A stretch of 64,000 nt of DNA. Source: Archivesica marissinica. Taxonomy: Eukaryota > Mollusca > Bivalvia > Venerida > Vesicomyidae. Location of the stretch: contig CM026403.1 of the NCBI GenBank assembly GCA_014843695.1, forward strand, positions 6,095,281 to 6,159,280, written 5' to 3'. How positions within the stretch are numbered: the first letter of the stretch is position 1; each line of letters opens with the position of its first letter. The position numbers and the translations under genes were made by a program. The notes below the pieces were generated by a model, which worked only from the letters and a program-made list of their open reading frames with translations, was not told the DNA's origin and did not search any database. Below, piece after piece: positions 26,581 to 42,000 of this stretch.

Positions 26581-29500
26581 TATAATGGGCCAGTGTATCT
26601 TACTGGACACATTGAATATGAGTGGTTTATAATGGGGCAGTGTATCTTACTGGACAACATTGAATAGAGGGAGTGGTTTATAATGGGCCAGTGTATCTTA
26701 CTGGACACATTGAATAGGAGTGTTTTATAATGGGCCAGTGTATCTTACTGGACAACATTGAATAGAAGGAGTGGTTTATAATGGGCAGTGTATCTTACTG
26801 GACAACATTGAATAGAAGGATGGTGTTTATATGGGGCAGTGTATCTTACTGGACAAATTGAATAGAATGAGTGGTTATAATGGGCCAGTGTATCTTACTG
26901 GACAACATTGATAGAAGGAGTGCTTTATAGGGGCAGTGTATCTTACTGGACACATTGATAGGAGGTGGTTATAATGGGCCAGTGTATTTACTGGACAACA
27001 TTGAATAGAGGAGTGCTTAATTGGACAGTGTATCTTACTGGACAACATTTGAATAGAAGGAATGCTTTATAATGGGCCAGTGTATCTTACTGGACACATT
27101 GAATAGGAGTGCTTTATAATGGGCCAGTGTATCTTACTGGACACATTGAATAGAAGGAGTGCTTTATAATGGGCCAGTGTATCTTACTGGACACATTGAA
27201 TAGGAGTACTTTATAATGGGCCAGTGTATCTTACTGGACAACATTGAATAGGAGTGCTTTATAATGGGCCAGTGTATCTTACTGGACACATTGAATAGGA
27301 GTGCTATATAATGGGCCAGTGTATCTTACTGTACACATTGATAGGAGTGCTTTATAATGGGCCAGTGTATATTACTGGACTCATTGAATAGGGAGTGCTT
27401 TATAATGGCAGTGTATCTTACTGGACAACATTGAATAGGGAGTGCTTATATTGGGCAGTGTATCTTACTGGACAAATTGAATAGAGGAGTGGTTTATAAT
27501 GGGCAGTGTATCTTACTGGACAACATTGAATAGAAGGAGTGGTTTATAATGGGCCAGTGTATCTTACTGGACAACATTGAATAGAAGGAGTGGTTTATAA
27601 TGGGCAGTGTATCTTACTGGACAACATTGAATAGAAGGAGTGGTTTATAATGGGCCAGTGTATCTTACTGGACAACATTGAATAGAAGGAGTGGTTTATA
27701 ATGGGCCAGTGTATCTTACTGGACAACATTGAATAGAAGGAGTGCTTTATAATGGGCCAGTGTATCTTACTGGACAACATTGAATAGAAGGAGTGCTTTA
27801 TAATGGGCCAGTGTATCTTACTGGACAACATTGAATAGAGGGGAGTGGTTTATAATGGGCAGTGTATCTTACTGGACAACATTGAATAGAAGGAGTGGTT
27901 TATAATGGTCCAGTGTATCTTACTGGACAATATTGAATAGAAGGAGTGGTTTATAATGGGGTCAGTGTATCTTACTGGACAACATTGAATAGAAGGAGTG
28001 GTTTATAATGGGCCAGTGTATCTTACTGGACAACATTGAATAGAAGGAGTGGTTTATAATGGGCCAGTGTATCTTACTGGACAACATTGAATAGAAGGAG
28101 TGCTTTATAATGGGCCAGTGTATCTTACTGGACAACATTGAATAGAAGGAGTGCTTTATATAGGGCCAGTGTATCTTACTGGACAACATTGAATAGAAGG
28201 AGTGCTTTATATAGGGCCAGTGTATCTTACTGGACAACATTGAATAGAAGGAGTGCTTTATATTGGACCAGTGTATCTTACTGGACAACATTGAATAGAA
28301 GGAGTGTTTTATAATGGGTCCAGTGTATCTTACTGGACAACATTGAATAGAAGGAGTGCTTTATAATGGGCCAGTGTATCTTACTGGACAACATTGAATA
28401 GAAGGAGTGCTTTATAATGGGCAGTGTATCTTACTGGACAACATTGAATAGAAGGAGTGGTTTATAATGGGCAGTGTATCTTACTGGACAACATTGAATA
28501 GAAGGAGTGGTTTATAATGGGCCAGTGTATCTTACTGGACAACATTGAATAGAAGGAGTGTTTTATAATGGCCAGTGTATCTTACTGGACAACATTGAAT
28601 AGAAGGAGTGGTTTATAATGGGCAGTGTATCTTACTGGACAACATTGAATAGAAGGAGTGCTTTTAATGGGGCAGTGTATCTTACTGGACAACATTGAAT
28701 AGAATTGAGTGGTTTGGGTTATAATGGGCAGTGTATCTTACTGGACAACATTGAATAGAAGGAGTGCTTTATAATGGGACAGTGTATCTTACTGGACAAC
28801 ATTGAATAGAAGGAGTGGTTTATAATGGGCCAGTGTATCTTACTGGACAACATTTGAATAGAAGGAGTGCTTTATAATGGGCAGTGTATCTTATTGGACA
28901 ACATTGAATAGAAGGAGTGGTTTATAATGTGCAGTGTATCTTACTGGACAACATTGAATAGAAGGAGTGGTTTATAATGGGCAGTGTATCTTACTGGACA
29001 ACATTGAATAGGGAGTGGTTTATAATGGGACAGTGTATCTTACTGGACAACATTGAATAGAAGGAGTGGTTTATAATGGGCAGTGTATCTTACTGGACAA
29101 CATTGAATAGAAGGAGTGGTTTATAATGGGACAGTGTATCTTACTGGACAACATTGAATAGAAGGAGTGGTTTATAATGGGCAGTGTATCTTACTGGACA
29201 ACATTGAATAGAAGGAGTGGTTTATAATGGGACAGTGTATCTTACTGGACAACATTGAATAGAAGGAGTGGTTTATAATGGGCAGTGTATCTTACTGGAC
29301 AACATTGAATAGAAGGAGTGGTTTATAATGGGACAGTGTATCTTACTGGACAACATTGAATAGAAGGAGTGGTTTATAATGGGCAGTGTATCTTACTGGA
29401 CAACATTGAATAGAAGGAGTGGTTTATAATGGGCCAGTGTATCTTACTGGACAACATTGAATAGAAGGATTGGTTTATAATGGGCAGTGTATCTTACTGG

Positions 29501-31206
29501 ACAACATTGAATAGAATGAGTGGTTTATAATGGGCCAGTGTATCTTACTGGACAACATTGAATAGAAGGAGTGGTTTATAATGGGCCAGTGTATCTTACT
29601 GGACAACATTGAATAGAAGGAGTGGTTTATAATGGGGTCAGTGTATCTTACTGGACAACATTGAATAGAAGGAGTGGTTTATAATGGGCCAGTGTATCTT
29701 ACTGGACATTTTGGACATTGAATAGAAGGAGTGTTTTATAATGGGCCAGTGTATCTTACTGGACAACATTGAATAGAAGGAGTGGTTTATAATGGGCAGT
29801 GTATCTTACTGGACAACATTGAATAGAAGGAGTGGTTTTAATGGGGCAGTGTATCTTACTGGACAACATTGAATAGAATTGAGTGGTTAAATGGGCTTAT
29901 AATGGGCCAGTGTATCTTACTGGACAACATTGAATAGAAGGAGTGCTTTATAATGGGCCAGTGTATCTTACTGGACAACATTGAATAGAAGGAGTGGTTT
30001 ATAATGGGCCAGTGTATCTTACTGGACAACATTGAATAGAAGGAGTGCTTTATAATGGACCAGTGTATCTTACTGGACAACATTGAATAGAAGGAGTGCT
30101 TTATAATGGGCCAGTGTATCTTACTGGACAACATTGAATAGAAGGTGCTTATAATGGGCCAGTGTATCTTACTGGACAACATTGAATAGAAGGAGTGTTT
30201 ATAATGGGCCAGTGTATCTTACTGGACAACATTGAATAGAAGGAGTGGTTTATAATGGGCCAGTGTATCTTACTGGACAACATTGAATAGAAGGAGTGCT
30301 TTATAATGGGCCAGTGTATCTTACTGGACAACATTGAATAGAAGGAGTGGTTTATAATGGGCCAGTGTATCTTACTGGACAACATTGAATAGAAGGAGTG
30401 GTTTATAATGGGCAGTGTATCTTACTGGACAACATTGAATAGAAGGAGTGGTTTATAATGGGCCAGTGTATCTTACTGGACAACATTGAATAGAAGGAGT
30501 GCTTTATAATGGGCAGTGTATCTTACTGGACAACATTGAATAGAAGGAGTGCTTTATAATGGGCCAGTGTATCTTACTGGACAACATTGAATAGAAGGAG
30601 TGCTTTATATGGGCCAGTGTATCTTACTGGACAACATTGAATAGAAGGAGTGCTTTATAATGGGCCAGTGTATCTTACTGGACAACATTGAATAGAAGGA
30701 GTGCTTTATAATGGGACCAGTGTATCTTACTGGACAACATTGAATAGAAGGAGTGCTTTATAATGGGACAGTGTATCTTACTGGACAACATTGAATAGAA
30801 GGAGTGCTTTATAATGGACAGTGTATCTTACTGGACAACATTGAATAGAAGGAGTGCTTTATAATGGGCCCAGTGTATCTTACTGGACAACATTGAATAG
30901 AAGGAGTGCTTTATAATGGGCCAGTGTATCTTACTGGACAACATTGAATAGAAGGAGTGGTTTATAATGGGCCAGTGTATCTTACTGGACAACATTGAAT
31001 AGAAGGAGTGGTTTATAATGGGGCCAGTGTATCTTACTGGACAACATTGAATAGAAGGAGTGCTTTATAATGGGCCAGTGTATCTTACTGGACAACATTG
31101 AATAGAAGGAGTGGTTTATATGGGCCAGTGTATCTTACTGGACAACATTGAATAGAAGGAGTGCTTTATAATGGACAGTGTATCTTACTGGACAACATTG
31201 AATAGA

Positions 31207-31860
31207 AGGAGTGCTGTATCTTTGGTTGGAGGGTGCTTTTCAGTGTATCTTACTGGACAACATTGAATAGAAGGAGTGCTTTATAATGGGGCCAGTGTAT
31301 CTTACTGGACAACATTGAATAGAAGGAGTGGTTTATAATGGGCCAGTGTATCTTACTGGACAACATTGAATAGAAGGAGTGCTTTATAATGGGCAGTGTA
31401 TCTTACTGGACAACATTGAATAGAAGGAGTGGTTTATAATGGGTGTTTTTGGTTTGTGGGGTGGTTTATAATGGGCCAGTGTATCTTACTGGACAACATT
31501 GAATAGAAGGAGTGGTTATAATGGGCCAGTGTATCTTACTGGACAACATTGAATAGAAGGAGTGGTGTTTTTGGTTGTGGGGTGCTTTATAATGGGCCAG
31601 TGTATCTTACTGGACAACATTGAATAGAAGGAGTGCTTTATAATTGGTTGTGGGGTGTTTTTGGGCCAGTGTATCTTACTGGACAACATTGAATAGAAGG
31701 AGTGCTTTATATGGGCCAGTGTATCTTACTGGACAACATTGAATAGAAGGAGTGCTTTTGGGCCAGTGTATCTTACTGGACAACATTGAATAGAAGGAGT
31801 GTTTTATAATGGGGCCAGTGTATCTTACTGGACAGTTGGTGTTTTTGGTTGTGGGGTGCC
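31207..31860. repeat. G/T-rich intrusions into the 51-bp array
   Basis: Five short stretches interrupt units: about 31209-31231, 31441-31463, 31564-31586, 31644-31664 and 31836-31858. They share the words gtttttggttgtggggtg or close forms and bear no similarity to the 51-bp unit. A longer version lies at 35945-36032. Confidence 0.85.
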
Positions 31861-34800
31861 AGTGTATCTTACTGGACAACATTGAATAGGGAGTGCTTTA
31901 TAACCAGTGTATCTTACTGGACACATTGAATAGGAGTGCTTTATAATGGGCCAGTGTATCTTACTGGACAACATTGAATAGAAGGAGTGCTTTATATTGG
32001 GCCAGTGTATCTTACTGGACAACATTGAATAGAAGGAGTGCTTTATATTGGGCCAGTGTATCTTACTGGACAACATTGAATAGAAGGAGTGCTTTATAAT
32101 GGGACAGTGTATCTTACTGGACAACATTGAATAGAAGGAGTGCTTTATAATGGGCCAGTGTATCTTACTGGACAACATTGAATAGAAGGAGTGCTTTATA
32201 ATGGGCCAGTGTATCTTACTGGACAACATTGAATAGAAGGAGTGCTTTATAATGGGGCCAGTGTATCTTACTGGACAACATTGAATAGAAGGAGTGCTTT
32301 ATAATGGGCAGTGTATCTTACTGGACAACATTGAATAGAAGGAGTGCTTTATAATGGGCCAGTGTATCTTACTGGACAACATTGAATAGAAGGAGTGGTT
32401 TATAATGGGCCAGTGTATCTTACTGGACAACATTGAATAGAAGGAGTGGTTTATAATGGGCAGTGTATCTTATTGGACAACATTGAATAGAAGGAGTGGT
32501 TTATAATGTGCAGTGTATCTTACTGGACAACATTGAATAGAAGGAGTGGTTTATAATGGGCAGTGTATCTTACTGGACAACATTGAATAGGAGTGGTTTA
32601 TAATGGGCCAGTGTATCTTACTGGACAACATTGAATAGAAGGAGTGGTTTATAATGGGCCAGTGTATCTTACTGGACAACATTGAATAGAAGGAGTGGTT
32701 TATAATGGGCAGTGTATCTTACTGGACAACATTGAATAGAAGGAGTGGTTTATAATGGGCCAGTGTATCTTACTGGACAACATTGAATAGAAGGAGTGGT
32801 TTATAATGGGCAGTGTATCTTACTGGACAACATTGAATAGAAGGAGTGGTTTATAATGGGCCAGTGTATCTTACTGGCCAACATTTGAATAGAAGGAGTG
32901 GTTTATAATGGGCAGTGTATCTTACTGGACAACATTGAATAGAAGGAGTGGTTTATAATGGGCCAGTGTATCTTACTGGACAACATTGAATAGAAGGAGT
33001 GGTTTATAATGGGCCAGTGTATCTTACTGGACAACATTGAATAGAAGGAGTGGTTTATAATGGGCAGTGTATCTTACTGGACAACATTGAATAGAAGGAG
33101 TGGTTTATAATGGGCCAGTGTATCTTACTGGACAACATTGAATAGAAGGAGTGGTTTATAATGGGCAGTGTATCTTACTGGACAACATTGAATAGAAGGA
33201 GTGGTTTATAATGGGCCAGTGTATCTTACTGGACAACATTGAATAGAAGGAGTGGTTTATAATGGGCAGTGTATCTTACTGGACAACATTGAATAGGAGT
33301 GGTTTATAATGGGCCAGTGTATCTTACTGGACAACATTGAATAGAAGGAGTGGTTTATAATGGGCAGTGTATCTTACTGGACAACATTGAATAGAAGGAG
33401 TGGTTTATAATGGGCCAGTGTATCTTACTGGACAACATTGAATAGAAGGAGTGGTTTATAATGGGCAGTGTATCTTACTGGACAACATTGAATAGAAGGA
33501 GTGGTTTATAATGGGCCAGTGTATCTTACTGGACAACATTGAATAGAAGGAGTGGTTTATAATGGGCCAGTGTATCTTACTGGACAACATTGAATAGAAG
33601 GAGTGGTTTATAATGGGCAGTGTATCTTACTGGACAACATTGAATAGAAGGAGTGGTTTATAATGGGCCAGTGTATCTTACTGGACAACATTGAATAGAA
33701 GGAGTGGTTTATAATGGGCCAGTGTATCTTACTGGACAACATTGAATAGAAGGAGTGGTTTATAATGGGCAGTGTATCTTACTGGACAACATTGAATAGA
33801 AGGAGTGGTTTATAATGGGCCAGTGTATCTTACTGGACAACATTGAATAGAAGGAGTGGTTTATAATGGGCAGTGTATCTTACTGGACAACATTGAATAG
33901 AAGGAGTGGTTTATAATGGGCCAGTGTATCTTACTGGACAACATTTGAATAGAAGGAGTGCTTTATAATGGGCCAGTGTATCTTACTGGACAACATTGAA
34001 TAGAAGGAGTGCTTTATAATGGGCCAGTGTATCTTACTGGACAACATTGAATAGAAGGAGTGCTTTATAATGGGCCAGTGTATCTTACTGGACAACATTG
34101 AATAGAATGAGTGGTTTATAATGGGCCAGTGTATCTTACTGGACAACATTGAATAGAAGGAGTGGTTTATAATGGGCCAGTGTATCTTACTGGACAACAT
34201 TGAATAGAAGGAGTGGTTTATAATGGGCCAGTGTATCTTACTGGACAACATTGAATAGAAGGAGTGGTTTATAATGGGCCAGTGTATCTTACTGGACAAC
34301 ATTGAATAGAAGGAGTGGTTTATAATGGGCCAGTGTATCTTACTGGACAACATTGAATAGAAGGAGTGCTTTATAATGGGCCAGTGTATCTTACTGGACA
34401 ACATTGAATAGAAGGAGTGCTTTATATTGGGCCAGTGTATCTTACTGGACAACATTGAATAGAAGGAGTGCTTTATAATGGGCCAGTGTATCTTACTGGA
34501 CAACATTGAATAGAAGGAGTGCTTTATAATGGGCCAGTGTATCTTACTGGACAACATTGAATAGAAGGAGTGCTTTATAATGGGCAGTGTATCTTACTGG
34601 ACAACATTGAATAGAAGGAGTGCTTTATAATGGGCCAGTGTATCTTACTGGACAACATTGAATAGAAGGAGTGCTTTATAATGGGCAGTGTATCTTACTG
34701 GACAACATTGAATAGAAGGAGTGCTTTATAATGGGCCAGTGTATCTTACTGGACAACATTGAATAGAAGGAGTGGTTTATAATGGGCAGTGTATCTTACT

Positions 34801-35084
34801 GGACAACATTGAATAGAAGGAGTGGTTTATAATGGGCCAGTGTATCTTACTGGACAACATTGAATAGAAGGAGTGGTTTATAATGGGCCAGTGTATCTTA
34901 CTGGACAACATTGAATAGAAGGAGTGCTTTATAATGGGCAGTGTATCTTACTGGACAACATTGAATAGAAGGAGTGGTTTATAATGGGCCAGTGTATCTT
35001 ACTGGACAACATTGAATAGAAGGAGTGGTTTATAATGGGCCAGTGTATCTTACTGGACAACATTGAATAGAAGGAGGTTTATAA

Positions 35085-35835
35085 TGGGCCAGTGTATCTT
35101 ACTGGACACATTGAATAGGAGTGCTTATAATGGGCCAGTGTATCTTACTGGACAACATTGAATAGGAGTGCTTTATAATGGGCCAGTGTATCTTACTGGA
35201 CACATTGAATAGGAGTGCTATATAATGGGCCAGTGTATCTTACTGGACACATTGAATAGGAGTGCTTTATAATGGGCCAGTGTATCTTACTGGACACATT
35301 GAATAGGAGTGCTATATAATGGGCCAGTGTATCTTACTGGACAACATTGAATAGGAGTGCTTTATAATGGGCCAGTGTATCTTACTGGACACATTGAATA
35401 GGAGTGCTATATAATGGGCCAGTGTATCTTACTGGACACATTGAATAGGAGTGCTTTATAATGGGCCAGTGTATCTTACTGGACACATTGAATAGGAGTG
35501 CTATATAATGGGCCAGTGTATCTTACTGGACAACATTGAACAGGAGTGCTTTATAATGGGCCAGTGTATCTTACTGGACAACATTGAATAGGAGTGCGTT
35601 ATAATGGGCCAGTGTATCTTACTGGACAACATTGAATAGAAGGAGTGCTTTATAATGGGCCAGTGTATATTACTGGACACATTGAATAGGAGTGCTTTAT
35701 AATGGGCCAGTATATCTTACTGGACAACATTGAATAGGAGTGCTTTATAATGGGCCAGTGTATCTTACTGGACAACATTGAATAGAAGGAGTGCTTTATA
35801 ATGGGCCAGTTTATATTACTGGACACATTGAATAG
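35085..35835. repeat. 750-bp higher-order block of short units, copy 2
   Basis: Second copy of 20705-21455; caggagtgct is at 35541 and ccagtttatattac near 35807, both exactly 14380 bp from their partners. Near identity suggests a recent copy event or an assembly duplication. Confidence 0.93.
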
Positions 35836-35944
35836 AAGGAGTGTTTATAATGGGCAGTGTACTTACTGGACACATTGAATAGGAGTGCTTTATATGGGCA
35901 GTGTTCTTACTGGACACATTGAATAGGAGTGCTTTATATGGGCA

Positions 35945-36032
35945 GTGTTTTTGTTGTGGGTGTTTTTGGGTGTTTTTGGTTGGGTGTTTTGGGGTGTTTT
36001 TGGTTGTGGGTGTTTTGGGTGTTTTTGGTTGA
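35945..36032. repeat. G/T-rich degenerate simple repeat inside the 51-bp array
   Basis: About 88 bp of variants of gggtgtttttggttgtg, flanked on both sides by normal array units. Same composition as the short intrusions at 31.2-31.9 kb, and related to a GT-rich stretch at 51366-51411. Confidence 0.88.
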
Positions 36033-39000
36033 GTGTATCTTACTGGACAACATTGAATAGAGGAGTGGTTTATAATGGGCCAGTGTATCTTACTGGCCAA
36101 CATTGAATAGAAGGAGTGGTTTATAATGGGCAGTGTATCTTACTGGACAACATTGAATAGAAGGAGTGGTTTATAATGGGCCAGTGTATCTTACTGGACA
36201 ACATTGAATAGAAGGAGTGGTTTATAATGGGCCAGTGTATCTTACTGGACAACATTGAATAGAAGGAGTGGTTTATATGGGCCAGTGTATCTTACTGGAC
36301 AACATTGAATAGAAGGAGTGCTTTATAATGGGCCAGTGTATCTTACTGGACAACATTGAATAGAAGGAGTGCTTTATATGGGCCAGTGTATCTTACTGGA
36401 CAACATTGAATAGAAGGAGTGCTTTATATAGGGCCAGTGTATCTTACTGGACAACATTGAATAGAAGGAGTGCTTTATAATGGGCCAGTGTATCTTACTG
36501 GACAACATTGAATAGAAGGAGTGCTTTATATGGACCAGTGTATCTTACTGGACAACATTGAATAGAAGGAGTGTTTATAATGGGCCAGTGTATCTTACTG
36601 GACAACATTGAATAGAAGGAGTGCTTTATAATGGGCCAGTGTATCTTACTGGACAACATTGAATAGAAGGAGTGCTTTATAATGGGCCAGTGTATCTTAC
36701 TGGACAACATTGAATAGAAGGAGTGCTTTATAATGGGCAGTGTATCTTACTGGACAACATTGAATAGAAGGAGTGCTTTATAATGGGCCAGTGTATCTTA
36801 CTGGACAACATTGAATAGAAGGAGTGCTTTATATTGGACCAGTGTATCTTACTGGCCAACATTGAATAGAAGGAGTGCTTTATAATGGGGCCAGTGTATC
36901 TTACTGGCCAACATTGAATAGAAGGAGTGCTTTATAATGGGGCCAGTGTATCTTACTGGACAACATTGAATAGAAGGAGTGGTTTATAATGGGCAGTGTA
37001 TCTTACTGGACAACATTGAATAGAAGGAGTGCTTTATAATGGGACAGTGTATCTTACTGGACAACATTGAATAGAAGGAGTGGTTTATAATGGGCCAGTG
37101 TATCTTACTGGACAACATTGAATAGAAGGAGTGCTTTATAATGGGGCCAGTGTATCTTACTGGACAACATTGAATAGAAGGAGTGGTTTATAATGGGCAG
37201 TGTATCTTACTGGACAACATTGAATAGAAGGAGTGGTTTATAATGGGCCAGTGTATCTTACTGGACAACATTGAATAGAAGGAGTGGTTTATAATGGGCA
37301 GTGTATCTTATTGGACAACATTGAATAGAAGGAGTGGTTTATAATGGGCAGTGTATCTTACTGGACAACATTGAATAGAAGGAGTGGTTTATAATGGGCA
37401 GTGTATCTTACTGGACAACATTGAATAGGAGTGGTTTATAATGGGCCAGTGTATCTTACTGGACAACATTGAATAGAAGGAGTGGTTTATAATGGGCCAG
37501 TGTATCTTACTGGACAACATTGAATAGAAGGAGTGGTTTATAATGGGCAGTGTATCTTACTGGACAACATTGAATAGAAGGAGTGGTTTAGTGGTTTATA
37601 ATGGGCAGTGTATCTTACTGGACAACATTGAATAGAAGGAGTGGTTTATAATGGGCCAGTGTATCTTACTGGACAACATTGAATAGAAGGAGTGGTTTAT
37701 AATGGGCCAGTGTATCTTACTGGACAACATTGAATAGAAGGAGTGGTTTATAATGGGGCAGTGTATCTTACTGGACAACATTGAATAGAAGGAGTGCTTT
37801 ATAATGGGCCAGTGTATCTTACTGGACAACATTGAATAGAAGGAGTGCTTTATATAGGGCCAGTGTATCTTACTGGACAACATTGAATAGAAGGAGTGCT
37901 TTTATAGGGCCAGTGTATCTTACTGGACAACATTGAATAGAAGGAGTGCTTTATAATGGGCCAGTGTATCTTACTGGACAACATTGAATAGAAGGAGTGT
38001 TTTATAATGGGCCAGTGTATCTTACTGGACAACATTGAATAGAAGGAGTGCTTTATATTGGGCCAGTGTATCTTACTGGACAACATTGAATAGAAGGAGT
38101 GCTTTATAATGGGCCAGTGTATCTTACTGGACAACATTGAATAGAAGGAGTGCTTTATAATGGGCCAGTGTATCTTACTGGACAACATTGAATAGAAGGA
38201 GTGCTTTATAATGGGCCAGTGTATCTTACTGGACAACATTGAATAGAAGGAGTGCTTTATAATGGGCCAGTGTATCTTACTGGACAACATTGAATAGAAG
38301 GAGTGCTTTATAATGGGCCAGTGTATCTTACTGGACAACATTGAATAGAAGGAGTGCTTTATAATGGGCCAGTGTATCTTACTGGACAACATTGAATAGA
38401 AGGAGTGCTTTATAATGGGCCAGTGTATCTTACTGGACAACATTGAATAGAAGGAGTGCTTTATAATGGGCCAGTGTATCTTACTGGACAACATTGAATA
38501 GAAGGAGTGCTTTATAATGGGCCAGTGTATCTTACTGGACAACATTGAATAGAAGGAGTGGTTTATAATGGGCCAGTGTATCTTACTGGACAACATTGAA
38601 TAGAAGGAGTGGTTTATAATGGGCCAGTGTATCTTACTGGACAACATTGAATAGAAGGAGTGGTTTATAATGGGCCAGTGTATCTTACTGGACAACATTG
38701 AATAGAAGGAGTGGTTTATAATGGGCAGTGTATCTTACTGGACAACATTTGAATAGAAGGAGTGCTTTATAATGGGGCCAGTGTATCTTACTGGACAACA
38801 TTGAATAGAAGGAGTGCTTTATAATGGGCCAGTGTATCTTACTGGACAACATTGAATAGAAGGAGTGCTTTATATAGGGCCAGTGTATCTTACTGGACAA
38901 CATTGAATAGAAGGAGTGCTTTATATAGGGCCAGTGTATCTTACTGGACAACATTGAATAGAAGGAGTGCTTTATAATGGGCCAGTGTATCTTACTGGAC

Positions 39001-42000
39001 AACATTGAATAGAAGGAGTGCTTTATATTGGACCAGTGTATCTTACTGGACAACATTGAATAGAAGGAGTGTTTTATAATGGGGCCAGTGTATCTTACTG
39101 GACAACATTGAATAGAAGGAGTGCTTTATAATGGGCCAGTGTATCTTACTGGACAACATTGAATAGAAGGAGTGTTTATATGGGCCAGTGTATCTTACTG
39201 GACAACATTGAATAGAAGGAGTGTTTATAATGGGCAGTGTATCTTACTGGACAACATTGAATAGAAGGAGTGTTTTATGGCCAGTGTATCTTACTGGACA
39301 ACATTGAATAGAAGGAGTGCTTTATAATGGGCCAGTGTATCTTACTGGACAACATTGAATAGGAGTGCTTTATAATGGGCCAGTGTATCTTACTGGACAA
39401 CATTGAATAGAAGGAGTGCTTTATAATGGGCCAGTGTATCTTACTGGACAACATTGAATAGAAGGAGTGCTTTATAATGGGCCAGTGTATCTTACTGGAC
39501 AACATTGAATAGAAGGAGTGTTTATAATGGGCCAGTGTATCTTACTGGACAACATTGAATAGAAGGAGTGCTTTATAATGGGACAGTGTATCTTACTGGA
39601 CAACATTGAATAGAAGGAGTGCTTTATAATGGGCAGTGTATCTTACTGGACAACATTGAATAGAAGGAGTGCTTTATAATGGGCCAGTGTATCTTACTGG
39701 ACAACATTGAATAGAAGGAGTGTTTAATGGGCCAGTGTATCTTACTGGACAACATTGAATAGAAGGAGTGCTTTATAATGGGCCAGTGTATCTTACTGGA
39801 CAACATTGAATAGAAGGAGTGGTTTATAATGGGGTCAGTGTATCTTACTGGACAACATTGAATAGAAGGAGTGGTTTATAATGGGCCAGTGTATCTTACT
39901 GGACAACATTGAATAGAAGGAGTGGTTTATAATGGGCCAGTGTATCTTACTGGACAACATTGAATAGAAGGAGTGGTTTATAATGGACAGTGTATCTTAC
40001 TGGACAACATTGAATAGAAGGAGTGGTTTATAATGGACAGTGTATCTTACTGGACAACATTGAATAGAAGGAGTGGTTTATAATGGGCAGTGTATCTTAC
40101 TGGACAACATTGAATAGAAGGATTGCTTTATAATGGGCCAGTGTATCTTACTGGACAACATTGAATAGAAGGAGTGCTTTATATTGGACCAGTGTATCTT
40201 ACTGGCCAACATTGAATAGAAGGAGTGCTTTATAATGGGGCCAGTGTATCTTACTGGCCAACATTGAATAGAAGGAGTGCTTTATAATGGGGCCAGTGTA
40301 TCTTACTGGACAACATTGAATAGAAGGAGTGCTTTATAATGGGACAGTGTATCTTACTGGACAACATTGAATAGAAGGAGTGCTTTATAATGGACAGTGT
40401 ATCTTACTGGACAACATTGAATAGAAGGAGTGCTTTATAATGGGGCCAGTGTATCTTACTGGACAACATTGAATAGAAGGAGTGCTTTATAATGGGCCAG
40501 TGTATCTTACTGGACAACATTGAATAGAAGGAGTGGTTTATAATGGGCCAGTGTATCTTACTGGACAACATTGAATAGAAGGAGTGGTTTATAATGGGGT
40601 CAGTGTATCTTACTGGACAACATTGAATAGAAGGAGTGGTTTATAATGGGCCAGTGTATCTTACTGGACAACATTGAATAGAAGGAGTGGTTTATAATGG
40701 GCCAGTGTATCTTACTGGACGACATTGAATAGAAGGAGTGGTTTATAATGGGCAGTGTATCTTACTGGACAACATTGAATAGAAGGAGTGGTTTATAATG
40801 GACAGTGTATCTTACTGGACAACATTGAATAGAAGGAGTGGTTTATAATGGGCAGTGTATCTTACTGGACAACATTGAATAGAAGGAGTGCTTTATAATG
40901 GGCAGTGTATCTTACTGGACAACATTGAATAGAAGGAGTGGTTTATAATGGGCCAGTGTATCTTACTGGACAACATTGAATAGAAGGAGTGGTTTATAAT
41001 GGGCCAGTGTATCTTACTGGACAACATTGAATAGAAGGAGTGGTTTATAATGGGCAGTGTATCTTACTGGACAACATTGAATAGAAGGAGTGGTTTATAA
41101 TGGGCCAGTGTATCTTACTGGACAACATTGAATAGAAGGAGTGGTTTATAATGGGCCAGTGTATCTTACTGGACAACATTGAATAGAAGGAGTGGTTTAT
41201 AATGGGCCAGTGTATCTTACTGGACAACATTTGAATAGAAGGAGTGCTTTATAATGGGGCCAGTGTATCTTACTGGACAACATTGAATAGAAGGAGTGCT
41301 TTATAATGGGCCAGTGTATCTTACTGGACAACATTGAATAGAAGGAGTGCTTTATATAGGGCCAGTGTATCTTACTGGACAACATTGAATAGAAGGAGTG
41401 CTTTATATAGGGCCAGTGTATCTTACTGGACAACATTGAATAGAAGGAGTGCTTTATAATGGGCCAGTGTATCTTACTGGACAACATTGAATAGAAGGAG
41501 TGTTTTATAATGGGGCCAGTGTATCTTACTGGACAACATTGAATAGAAGGAGTGCTTTATATTGGACCAGTGTATCTTACTGGACAACATTGAATAGAAG
41601 GAGTGTTTTATAATGGGGCCAGTGTATCTTACTGGACAACATTGAATAGAAGGAGTGCTTTATATTGGACCAGTGTATCTTACTGGACAACATTGAATAG
41701 AAGGAGTGTTTTATAATGGGGCCAGTGTATCTTACTGGACAACATTGAATAGAAGGAGTGCTTTATATTGGACCAGTGTATCTTACTGGACAACATTGAA
41801 TAGAAGGAGTGCTTTATATTGGACCAGTGTATCTTACTGGACAACATTGAATAGAAGGAGTGCTTTATAATGGGACAGTGTATCTTACTGGACAACATTG
41901 AATAGAAGGATTGCTTTATAATGGGCCAGTGTATCTTACTGAACAACATTGAATAGAAGGAGTGCTTTATATTGGACCAGTGTATCTTACTGGCCAACAT

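Noticed and set aside
25239..26708. ORFs of 347-489 codons across 25581-26580
   Set aside because: Most of the translated length is unknown bases in the N gap.
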